This document shows positions 1 through 5,703 of a stretch of DNA of 35,251 nucleotides, piece after piece. The DNA lies in the NCBI GenBank assembly GCA_023386235.1, contig JAEWKC010000045.1, positions 1 to 35,251 on the forward strand, written 5' to 3'. Both the position numbers and the translations under genes were made by a program. A model generated the notes under the pieces. The model was not told the origin of the DNA and made no database searches. It worked only from the letters and a program-made list of their open reading frames with translations. The stretch comes from Bacteroidota bacterium (lineage in GTDB: Bacteria > Bacteroidota > Bacteroidia > Chitinophagales > Chitinophagaceae). Position 1 is the stretch's first letter. Every line of letters begins with the position of its first letter.

Positions 1-462
1 TACCTCACTTATTTCTTTACCCACGGATTGTAAATGTTTTACATCTTCTGCGGGCGCCAGCTCTATCACTTCCCGGCGAAGCGTTTCAGGCAACGGGTTG
101 CGGCCGGGGTGTTTTACAGTAAGCTTTGTTTGATGCTTTTGATATTGCTTTACCAATGTTGTTTTCACTACATCTATCTGTCCCACCTTATCATCGGGGA
201 ACAAATCGGGTTGCTGACTATTTTGTATAGAAGATGAAACAAACTTTTCTGCACGGCTGCCAAAGATCATTTTTTTAAGACCGTTGAGTTGCAGCTGAAG
301 CGATTGAGTTTGCAACTGCAGCCCTTGTTGCTGTTTAATTATTTCTTTAAGATCCTTGATGCTTTCTTGCTGATCCTGCAATTGTTTTTGCAAAACACAG
401 ATTGTTTGTAAGGACTCTTCGTAAAGCAGTTTATAATCGGTATGTGCCGTATTATTTTCGAT
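1..462 (-). CDS. tnpC: IS66 transposase TnpC, N-terminal part (partial, no canonical start)
   Basis: Reading the minus strand leftward from about 462 gives a continuous frame without stops to the window edge. It begins with a Gln-rich coiled-coil segment, followed by LKKMIFGSRAEKF and then HPGRNPLPETLRREVIEL, both hallmarks of the N-terminus of the IS66 DDE transposase. The catalytic domain lies outside the window. The expected start position reads ATC GAA AAT AAT (codon at 462-460), preceded in frame by TAA two codons upstream, so there is no ATG, GTG or TTG where one is expected. The first candidate in frame is a TTG inside the coiled coil. Either an ATG mutated to ATC or a rare start is used. 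Family assignment is firm; expression is doubtful. Confidence 0.85.
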   Translation of the reverse strand, partial: MENNTAHTDYKLLYEESLQTICVLQKQLQDQQESIKDLKEIIKQQQGLQLQTQSLQLQLNGLKKMIFGSRAEKFVSSSIQNSQQPDLFPDDKVGQIDVVKTTLVKQYQKHQTKLTVKHPGRNPLPETLRREVIELAPAEDVKHLQSVGKEISEV

Positions 463-522
463 GCCTTATATAAACAAATACCATACCAAACAATCCTATG
501 AAACGCACTATTGACAAGGATT

Positions 523-873
523 TCAGAAGTTTTTTATAAATCGTTTTCTGTGCTTCACACTACGCAAAACCACCCCCTGTAAAATGTATTGCAGTTGCTC
601 AGCGTTAATACAAAAATGGTTATTATTATCAGCTACCGGGCGCTCAAAGGTTCCTTTCTCCAATCCTTTTTCGTACAAAGCAAAACCATCTCTATCCCAT
701 TGCAACAGCTTGATTTTATTAGCCCGCCTGCCTATGAAAATAAATACATCTCCGCTTAATACATCTTGCTGCATCTCGTTGCGCACCAGCCCGCTAAGGC
801 TGTAAGCGCCTTTGCGCATATCTGCTATACCATTATAATAAAAATACCGGCAACCGGAACTTAAATGCAACAT
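523..873 (-). CDS. tnpB: IS66 family insertion sequence protein TnpB (IS66 Orf2-like)
   Basis: This 116-residue protein is a typical full-length IS66 Orf2. It shows GIADMRKGAYSLSGLVRN near residue 15, then LSGDVFIFIGRRANKIKLLQWD and the GTFERP motif. The protein is required for transposition of IS66 elements, but its biochemical role is not settled. The ATG at 873-871 overlaps the end of tnpA by 13 nt, so the two are probably translationally coupled. It is followed after about 60 nt by tnpC. No frameshift or internal stop is visible. Confidence 0.92.
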   Translation of the reverse strand: MLHLSSGCRYFYYNGIADMRKGAYSLSGLVRNEMQQDVLSGDVFIFIGRRANKIKLLQWDRDGFALYEKGLEKGTFERPVADNNNHFCINAEQLQYILQGVVLRSVKHRKRFIKNF

Positions 874-1154
874 GCCAGTTCTTTTAACACAGATGCAGCA
901 ACACCGCTATTGAAACGAATGCTGACCCCATTGGGAAAACTTACCACTACACCGCCACCCTGCACTCCATTAAGGTTGAGCGCAACAAAGGTTTTCGGCT
1001 CTAGTGGCTTCTGCAGGCGCTTATACCAGTAATAGTAAGCTGATTTTGCCAGGCCATGCTCTTTACAGTATTGTTGCACCGTTAATGAATCTGCCTGGCA
1101 TGCCTCAACGTGTCGCCGCATCTCATCGGCTTTTGTGCTATCTTTATATCTCAT
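861..1154 (-). CDS. tnpA: IS66 family insertion sequence protein TnpA (helix-turn-helix)
   Basis: This is a 97-residue accessory protein of IS66 elements. The N-terminal half (MRYKDSTKADEMRRHVEACQ, then LTVQQYCKEHGLAKSAYYYW) is the helix-turn-helix region of the IS66 TnpA/IS3 TnpA-like family, with a conserved YYYWYKRLQ segment. The C-terminal part (residues 50-97) is the usual short beta-rich tail. A longer reading from a TTG at 1181 is possible, but the ATG at 1154 fits the family start better. The stop overlaps the tnpB start. It lies immediately next to the CRISPR repeats, so the element may have inserted into or beside that array. Confidence 0.85.
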   Translation of the reverse strand: MRYKDSTKADEMRRHVEACQADSLTVQQYCKEHGLAKSAYYYWYKRLQKPLEPKTFVALNLNGVQGGGVVVSFPNGVSIRFNSGVAASVLKELACCI

Positions 1155-1229
1155 GCAGCAAAGGTGCTCACAGAAACCCAATTAGAAAACATGGGGTTGG
1201 CCGATGGGATACAATTTACCTTTCATTGC

Positions 1230-1411
1230 CCTCTAAAGCATACTCCATTAAAACAAGGATTAAGACCAATGGGTGAATATAAATGCAAAGCAACCAATAC
1301 AAGCCTCTAAAGCATACTCCATTAAAACAAGGATTAAGACTAAAAGTGAATGTTTTCTTTTTCTAAAGATATTACCTCTAAAGCATACTCCATTAAAACA
1401 AGGATTAAGAC
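1230..1411. CRISPR. Minimal CRISPR array: three identical 37-nt repeats, two spacers
   Basis: Three perfect copies of a 37-nt repeat begin CCTCTAAAGC and end GGATTAAGAC, at 1230-1266, 1304-1340 and 1375-1411. The bases on both sides of each copy differ, so the 37-nt boundaries are exact. The spacers are 37 nt (1267-1303) and 34 nt (1341-1374) and are unrelated to each other. Read on the plus strand, the last eight bases (ATTAAGAC) resemble the ATTGAAAC 5' handle of type I-B/III crRNAs; read on the minus strand, the repeat starts GTCTTAAT. Orientation and type therefore stay open. No cas gene is visible in the 35 kb. The array sits between IS66 tnpA and an IS21-like end. Confidence 0.9.
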
Positions 1412-1423
1412 ACAAAATGGGCG

Positions 1424-1450
1424 TGTAGCTGCCGTACATCGGCAGTTACA
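1424..1450. other. Hairpin just downstream of the last CRISPR repeat
   Basis: An 11-bp stem (1424-1434 with 1440-1450, including one G-T wobble) closes a 5-nt loop. It is GC-richer than its surroundings and is not followed by a T-run on either strand, so it is not a typical terminator. It lies between the last CRISPR repeat and the phased repeats. It could belong to the array flank or to the neighbouring transposon end. Confidence 0.6.
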
Positions 1451-1463
1451 GCGAAATCATTGG

Positions 1464-1573
1464 GAGGAAATTAGAACAACTTGTAAACTCATTAGGAGGA
1501 AAATAGAACAATTTCAATTTTCATTAGGAGGAAAATAGAACAATTTTGCAGCACTGTGAGGAAATTAGAACAT
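1464..1573 (-). repeat. Four phased GAGGAAAwTAGAACA repeats, probable IS21-type element end
   Basis: Near-identical 16-mers occur at 1464-1479, 1496-1511, 1528-1543 and 1558-1573, spaced 32, 32 and 30 nt, close to three DNA helical turns. On the minus strand each reads TGTTCTAwTTTCCTC, and the outermost copy starts with TG. IS21-family elements carry several direct copies of a transposase-binding sequence at each end and have 5'-TG...CA-3' termini, so this looks like one end of such an element, with its interior toward lower coordinates. No istA or istB gene follows. The call is an inference from architecture. Confidence 0.5.
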
Positions 1574-1659
1574 CAAAATGCGGATAGTTAATAACTGCTG
1601 CAATAAATGCCTCAAAAGCGATTGTGGTATAAATAAATTTAATAAGAACTTTTTTGTTT

Positions 1660-1700
1660 TTATAAAAAAGCCTTGAAACGTACTGTTTACAAGGCTTTTA
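1660..1700 (-). terminator. Rho-independent terminator of the tRNA-Ala gene
   Basis: A 10-bp stem (1690-1699 with 1666-1675), read on the minus strand, is followed by a run of T. It begins a few bases beyond the 3' end of the tRNA, on the same strand. Confidence 0.8.
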
Positions 1701-1705
1701 GGTTG

Positions 1706-1779
1706 TGGAGAATACCGGATTCGAACCGGTGGCCTCTTGCCTGCCAGGCAAGCGCTCTAGCCAACTGAGCTAATTCCCC
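1706..1779 (-). tRNA. tRNA-Ala (anticodon GGC)
   Basis: The minus strand folds into a complete cloverleaf. The acceptor stem GGGGAAT pairs with ATTCTCC and holds the G3-U70 wobble that identifies alanine tRNAs. The D arm contains AGCTCAGTTGGCTAGAGC. The anticodon stem-loop is CTTGC-CTGGCAG-GCAAG with GGC at positions 34-36. The T arm contains GGTTCGAATCC. The discriminator base is A and CCA is not encoded. It reads GCC/GCU codons. A terminator follows directly. tRNA genes are frequent integration sites, which fits the mobile debris just downstream. Confidence 0.97.
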
Positions 1780-1852
1780 ATTTCGGGAGAGCAAAAGTAA
1801 AAACTTATTACATTAAAATCAAAAATAAATATACTTTTACAAAAAACTTATT

Positions 1853-2020
1853 ATGCTTAAAAGCATCTGGAACCAAATAGCACAATACTTGTTTCTTAAA
1901 AAAGGAGATAAACCGGCTAATTTTAATACAAAAATGATGCATGGCATGAACAGAATATCAATCCTGCTGTTCATCATCTGCCTGCTGATTCTTGCTTACA
2001 GGTTGTTCATAAGGAGTTAG
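1853..2020 (+). CDS. Small single-pass membrane protein (55 aa, DUF6728-like)
   Basis: A 55-codon ORF starts at the ATG at 1853 and ends with TAG at 2018-2020. The product has a polar, Lys-rich N-terminus (MLKSIWNQIAQYLFLKKGDK), then a stretch ending MMHGMNRIS, and a hydrophobic helix (ILLFIICLLILAYRLF, about residues 37-52) with a short basic tail. This pattern resembles, from memory, the small Bacteroidota family annotated DUF6728; I cannot verify that. Its last 63 nt overlap the 3' end of the convergent gtrA-like gene. A TAnnTTT-like element (around 1831-1838) lies just upstream. Its function is unknown. Confidence 0.65.
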   Translation: MLKSIWNQIAQYLFLKKGDKPANFNTKMMHGMNRISILLFIICLLILAYRLFIRS

Positions 2021-2533
2021 CTCTTCTTTCTTTTTTCTGAACGTAAAGTTTCTTTGTACAAAATAGGTAAAGGTAACTACAATGATTACAGTTGTCCAGT
2101 AGGATGGTGTAGGAAACCAGCCAAAAATTCTTACAAACAGCTTCATCAGTAAATAGTTCAATATCAGGTTGATGATGGCTACAATGAAATAACGAATAAA
2201 CTGAATTCTTCTTCGTAGGTGTGATCCCGGAAACACTACATACATGCTTAGGTAAAAACCCAATGGCAGCGTTACAAGAAAGTTGCAAAGCAGCGCCGCG
2301 TTTTCAGGCTTAAAAGCAAGATGAATACCCCATATAGTAGTTTCTACAAAAGCATATTGCTTAAACACAAAATTATACAGTATAGGATAAAGCAGCATGC
2401 CCAGCGCCATGTTGGCACCACCACAAACCGCGTAGCGAAACAATTGCAAGGGTAAAAAACGACGAAAAGGCGGATAGAAAAAATCCACAGTTTGCAAAAT
2501 GTTACCCTTTAGCCAGTTGTGCAGCATCTTCAT
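1958..2533 (-). CDS. GtrA family membrane protein
   Basis: This 191-residue protein has a GtrA-like core of four hydrophobic helices (about residues 30-52, 82-103, 110-133 and 143-162). The typical features are LFRYAVCGGANMALGMLLYP at the first helix and YFVQRNFTFRKKK just after the last. GtrA-like proteins are thought to move undecaprenyl-phosphate-linked sugars across the membrane or to assist cell-envelope polysaccharide synthesis. The C-terminal tail (residues 170-191) is polar and acidic, rich in Gln and Asp, and lies opposite the small membrane ORF encoded on the other strand. No glycosyltransferase partner is adjacent. A terminator separates it from the upstream gene. Confidence 0.85.
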   Translation of the reverse strand: MKMLHNWLKGNILQTVDFFYPPFRRFLPLQLFRYAVCGGANMALGMLLYPILYNFVFKQYAFVETTIWGIHLAFKPENAALLCNFLVTLPLGFYLSMYVVFPGSHLRRRIQFIRYFIVAIINLILNYLLMKLFVRIFGWFPTPSYWTTVIIVVTFTYFVQRNFTFRKKKEELTPYEQPVSKNQQADDEQQD

Positions 2534-2576
2534 ATAAGGATAGCAAATTTACATTATTTAAAGCTGAATTTCTAAC

Positions 2577-2611
2577 TAAAAAAATAAGGCCGGCATTTTT
2601 ATGCCGACCTT
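2577..2611 (-). terminator. Rho-independent terminator after the small secreted protein gene
   Basis: On the minus strand, AAGGTCGGCAT pairs over 11 bp (one G-T wobble) with ATGCCGGCCTT around an AAAA loop and is followed by ATTTTTTT. It ends the transcript of the gene at 2639-3004 before the gtrA-like gene. Confidence 0.85.
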
Positions 2612-2638
2612 GTAAATTATTTATTAATGAATTAAATA

Positions 2639-3004
2639 TTATCTTCTTCTTGTACCAAAAATATCGTCCCATACAGTTCTGGTTCTACGATCGTATTGTA
2701 CATTATTACGTTTTTTTACCTGTCCGGGTGCATAGTCAGTAGCGTGACCGCCATATACTTTTTTTGCTTGTCCGGGAGGGAGATTGCTTCTTTGACCTCT
2801 GTAAACATCGCCGTAGCGTACGTTTCTTCTGTTTCTGTCGTATCTGTCATCCCTGTCATAACGGTCGTAACGATCATATTTTTTTTGTACGTTTTGTTTC
2901 TTACCGTTATTATTTCTTTTTTGAGCATTTGCATCTGTGGTTGTAAATACCAGTGCACCTATCAATAAGGCCGGAGCCGCTATTTTTTTTATGATGTTTT
3001 GCAT
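2639..3004 (-). CDS. Small basic secreted protein with PPGQAKK motif
   Basis: This 121-residue protein has an N-terminal signal peptide (MQNIIKKIAAPALLIGALVF, with a likely cut after ANA near residue 27). A very polar repetitive region of Asn/Lys and then YDRYDRYDRDDRYDR repeats (about residues 40-60) follows. The C-terminal third carries LPPGQAKKVYG and YAPGQVKKRNN. The same two motifs recur in the next gene upstream (3108-3515), so the two are paralogues by duplication. The protein is probably periplasmic or at the cell surface. I do not recognise a characterised function. Low-complexity, charge-rich sequence suggests an intrinsically disordered region. Confidence 0.75.
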   Translation of the reverse strand: MQNIIKKIAAPALLIGALVFTTTDANAQKRNNNGKKQNVQKKYDRYDRYDRDDRYDRNRRNVRYGDVYRGQRSNLPPGQAKKVYGGHATDYAPGQVKKRNNVQYDRRTRTVWDDIFGTRRR

Positions 3005-3107
3005 GTGTTAATAATTTAAAAGTTTGTAATGGTTGTTGGTTGTTTCAGTGTAATAACAAAAATACCATGCCAAAAATCGTATATGATTTACACCCGGTTA
3101 ATTTTTA

Positions 3108-3515
3108 TTATTTTCTTTTATTTTTTTTGTATTTATTATTTTTCTTGTATTTGTTATCGTATCTGTCATATCTCTGGTTCCTGTCGTAGCGGTTGTCGTA
3201 GTAATAATTATTACGTTTTTTTACCTGACCGGGCGCATAATGCTTGGCGCTTTTACTGCCGTAAATTTTCTTCGCTTGTCCGGGTGGTAATCTTCTTTCT
3301 CTGTAAAACCTTCCATCGTAGTAATATCCGCGGTTGGCATAGTATCTGTCGTTTTGATACCTGTAAAATCTGCCATTGTGGTAATAACCGTCATTTCTGT
3401 TATAACCATATCCGTTGTTATATCCGTATCCGCCGTAGGGTGTAGTACAGGAAGCAAAAAATGCTACAATTGCTACTACTATTATATTCCTGAGAGAAAA
3501 GATTTTTGTGTACAT
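3108..3515 (-). CDS. Putative lipoprotein, Gly/Tyr-rich, with PPGQAKK motif
   Basis: This 135-residue protein starts with a signal sequence ending in a lipobox-like FFASC (Cys about residue 23), so it is probably lipid-anchored. A Gly/Tyr/Asn-rich region (about residues 25-75) holds repeats of YYxxGRFYR. It then carries LPPGQAKKIYG and YAPGQVKKRNN, matching the gene at 2639-3004, and a basic C-terminus of alternating YDR and Lys-rich blocks. It is the upstream member of a same-strand pair, about 100 nt before its paralogue. Its function is unknown; a cell-surface or matrix role is only a guess from composition. Confidence 0.75.
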   Translation of the reverse strand: MYTKIFSLRNIIVVAIVAFFASCTTPYGGYGYNNGYGYNRNDGYYHNGRFYRYQNDRYYANRGYYYDGRFYRERRLPPGQAKKIYGSKSAKHYAPGQVKKRNNYYYDNRYDRNQRYDRYDNKYKKNNKYKKNKRK

Positions 3516-3614
3516 AAAATTTAATTTTGGTAATTAGCATCTGTTGGATGCTTTCTATAATCAATGGTTTAAAACAATTGTTAGTACAAAATATTTTTTA
3601 TTAAAAATTTATAG

Positions 3615-3645
3615 TTGCAAAAAGCCGCAGGTAGTGTTATTTTTG
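3615..3645 (+). promoter_or_regulatory. Bacteroidota-type promoter of argS
   Basis: TTG at 3615-3617 is followed by 20 nt and then TATTTTTG at 3638-3645, matching the Bacteroidota sigma-ABfr pattern of TTTG, 19-21 nt, TAnnTTTG. The start codon of argS is 21 nt downstream, leaving a short leader. Confidence 0.7.
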
Positions 3646-3665
3646 CTCACTAACTTTTACAGATT

Positions 3666-5438
3666 ATGAACATTACAGATATTTTGAAACAAAAGTCGGC
3701 AGAGGCATTGCGCACGTTGTACGGACTAACGCTTACAGAAAATGAAGTGCTGATAAATGCTACCAAGCCTGAATTTGAAGGAGATTATACATTGGTTTTA
3801 TTTTCTTTCTTAAAACAATTAAAAAAAACGCCCGAGCAATTAGGCAATGAAATAGGCGAATATCTTCTACAGCACAATGCCGATTTTTTCTTGTCTTATA
3901 ATGTAATCAAGGGTTTTTTAAATCTCACTATTGCAGATGATTTCTATACTTCTTTTTTAGAGAAGCATTACAATAAAGGAATAGAAGCCGCGTCTGCCAG
4001 CCAGACGCTGATGGTAGAGTTTGCATCGCCCAATACAAACAAGCCTTTGCACTTAGGACACCTTAGAAATATATTTCTGGGCATCAGTATTGCCAATATT
4101 GCCGAAGCCAATCATAATAAGGTTGTACGCGCCTGCGTGGTGAATGACCGCGGTATCCATATTTGTAAAAGCATGATCGCCTGGCAAAAATTTGCCAATG
4201 AAGCTACCCCGCATAACGAAGCGACAAAAGGCGATCATTTTGTAGGTGATTATTATGTACAATTCAATGATGCCTACAAAAAAGAAATAGAAGCGCTGAA
4301 AGCGCAGGGAATGCCGGAGAAAGAAGCCGAAAAAGAAGCGCCCATAATGAAGGAAGCACAGCAAATGCTGCTGGATTGGGAAGCCGGAAAGCCCGAAGTG
4401 ATTGACTTATGGAAGAAAATGAATAGCTGGGTGTATGAAGGTTTTGATGTTACATACAAGGCCATTGGCGCGCATTTCGATAAAGTGTATTACGAAAGCG
4501 ATATTTATTTATTAGGAAAAGATTTGATAGAAGACGGTCTGCAAAAAGGTGTATTTTTTCAAAAAGAAGACGGCAGCGTATGGATCGATCTTACGGATGA
4601 TGGATTAGATGAAAAACTGGTGCAGCGCAAAGACGGCACATCGGTATACATAACACAAGATATAGCACTGGCCTTCTTAAAACAAAAAGAATATGCCTTA
4701 GACGAAAATATATATGTGGTGGGCGACGAGCAGAATTATCACTTTAAAGTATTGAAGCTAATCTGTCAAAAACTGCAGATGCCCGCCGCGGATGGTATTT
4801 ATCATCTTAGTTACGGAATGGTAGAATTACCTTCGGGCAAAATGAAAAGTCGTGAAGGTACGGTGGTTGATGCCGATGATATTGTAGAAGAAATGAAACA
4901 AATTGCCCGCACTAAAACGGAAGAATTGGGTAAAGTAAAAGATTTTAGTGAAGAGGAATTAGATGAACTTTATACAGTGATAGGACTGGGTGCTTTGAAG
5001 TTTTTCCTTTTACGCGTAGATCCTAAAAAGAAAATGATCTTTAATCCGGAAGAAAGCATAGATTTTCATGGGTTTACAGGCCCGTTTATACAATACACAC
5101 ATGCAAGAATTAAAAGCATATTAAGAAGAACAGCCGATACTGAACTTGCCGCAAACACCGGCTATGCTATTAATCCGTTAGAAAAAGAACTGTTAGTGCA
5201 CTTGGAGCAATATGGCAGCATGGTGGAAGAAGCATTATCAACCTTCGATCCTTCTAAAATTGCTATTTACATATTTAACCTTGCCAGAATTTTCAATACT
5301 TTCTATGGTGAACATTCTATTGCCAACGCCGAAAAACCGGAAGAAAAACTTTTCAGAATCAAGCTGGCTACACTTACCGCACGTGTTATTAAAGACGGTA
5401 TGCAACTGTTGGGCATTGATGTGCCGGAGAGGATGTAG
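3666..5438 (+). CDS. argS: Arginyl-tRNA synthetase
   Basis: This class I aminoacyl-tRNA synthetase charges tRNA-Arg with arginine in the cytoplasm. The 590-residue length is normal. The N-terminal additional domain (residues 1-110) precedes the catalytic core, whose HIGH-type motif is HLGH at 129-132 within SPNTNKPLHLGHLRN. The second signature is the degenerate KMSKS equivalent KMKSREG at 392-398. The C-terminal DALR anticodon-binding domain follows, with GPFIQYTHARIKSILRR near residue 470. The start ATG lies 21 nt after a good promoter. It is a stand-alone transcription unit; the next gene is 265 nt away behind microsatellite repeats. Nothing is unusual in the protein. Confidence 0.97.
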   Translation: MNITDILKQKSAEALRTLYGLTLTENEVLINATKPEFEGDYTLVLFSFLKQLKKTPEQLGNEIGEYLLQHNADFFLSYNVIKGFLNLTIADDFYTSFLEKHYNKGIEAASASQTLMVEFASPNTNKPLHLGHLRNIFLGISIANIAEANHNKVVRACVVNDRGIHICKSMIAWQKFANEATPHNEATKGDHFVGDYYVQFNDAYKKEIEALKAQGMPEKEAEKEAPIMKEAQQMLLDWEAGKPEVIDLWKKMNSWVYEGFDVTYKAIGAHFDKVYYESDIYLLGKDLIEDGLQKGVFFQKEDGSVWIDLTDDGLDEKLVQRKDGTSVYITQDIALAFLKQKEYALDENIYVVGDEQNYHFKVLKLICQKLQMPAADGIYHLSYGMVELPSGKMKSREGTVVDADDIVEEMKQIARTKTEELGKVKDFSEEELDELYTVIGLGALKFFLLRVDPKKKMIFNPEESIDFHGFTGPFIQYTHARIKSILRRTADTELAANTGYAINPLEKELLVHLEQYGSMVEEALSTFDPSKIAIYIFNLARIFNTFYGEHSIANAEKPEEKLFRIKLATLTARVIKDGMQLLGIDVPERM

Positions 5439-5440
5439 GG

Positions 5441-5535
5441 TTAATGGTTAATGATTAATGATTAATGATTAATGATTAATGATTAATGATGGAATGATGG
5501 AATGATGGAATGATGGAATGATGGAATGATGGAAT
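5441..5535. repeat. Two abutting microsatellites: 7-mer (TTAATGA)n then 8-mer (TGGAATGA)n
   Basis: Seven units of TTAATGA (the first is TTAATGG) fill 5441-5489. They run straight into five full units of TGGAATGA plus a partial sixth at 5490-5535. Both units share AATGA, which suggests one grew out of the other by slippage. The block begins a few bases after the argS stop codon and lies in the gap before the receptor gene. Beyond it, 5536-5649 is AT-rich and shows no further feature. Confidence 0.95.
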
Positions 5536-5649
5536 AAAAAGGCGCAACAAACTATCTTAAATTTTCTTTTTGTTAGGGTTTATTCAACTTTCAGTTATCC
5601 ACATTTTTTGTACATAGCATTAATTTATTATTAACAAGCTTTCGGAAAG

Positions 5650-5680
5650 TTTGTTAAGATAAATAAAAGTGTTTCTTTTG
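5650..5680 (+). promoter_or_regulatory. Bacteroidota-type promoter of the TonB-dependent receptor gene
   Basis: TTTG at 5650-5653, a 19-nt gap and TTCTTTTG at 5673-5680 match the Bacteroidota consensus with one mismatch in the -7 element. The receptor start codon is 24 nt downstream. Confidence 0.65.
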
Positions 5681-5703
5681 CAGCGAAAATCAAAATAAAT
5701 AAT

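Larger units (their letters stand above)
1..1229 (-). mobile_element. IS66-family insertion sequence, cut by the window edge
   Basis: Three minus-strand genes in the order tnpA, tnpB, tnpC give the standard IS66 layout. The tnpC gene runs off the left edge of the window, so the far end of the element is not visible. The near end lies somewhere between the tnpA start (1154) and the first CRISPR repeat (1230). I could not identify a terminal inverted repeat or target duplication there, so this boundary is approximate. tnpA and tnpB overlap and look intact; tnpC lacks a normal start codon, so the copy may be inactive. Confidence 0.85.

Noticed and set aside
34..237. Plus-strand ORF of 67 codons
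   Set aside because: It is antisense to the IS66 tnpC frame, which shows clear family motifs, and has no recognisable protein features.
1182..1229. Extra CRISPR spacer or leader before the first repeat
   Set aside because: No fourth repeat is found; the stretch may belong to the end of the IS66 element and cannot be assigned.
3536..3552. Small hairpin AGCATC/GATGCT upstream of the lipoprotein gene
   Set aside because: Only 6 bp of stem without a T-run; too weak to call a regulatory element.
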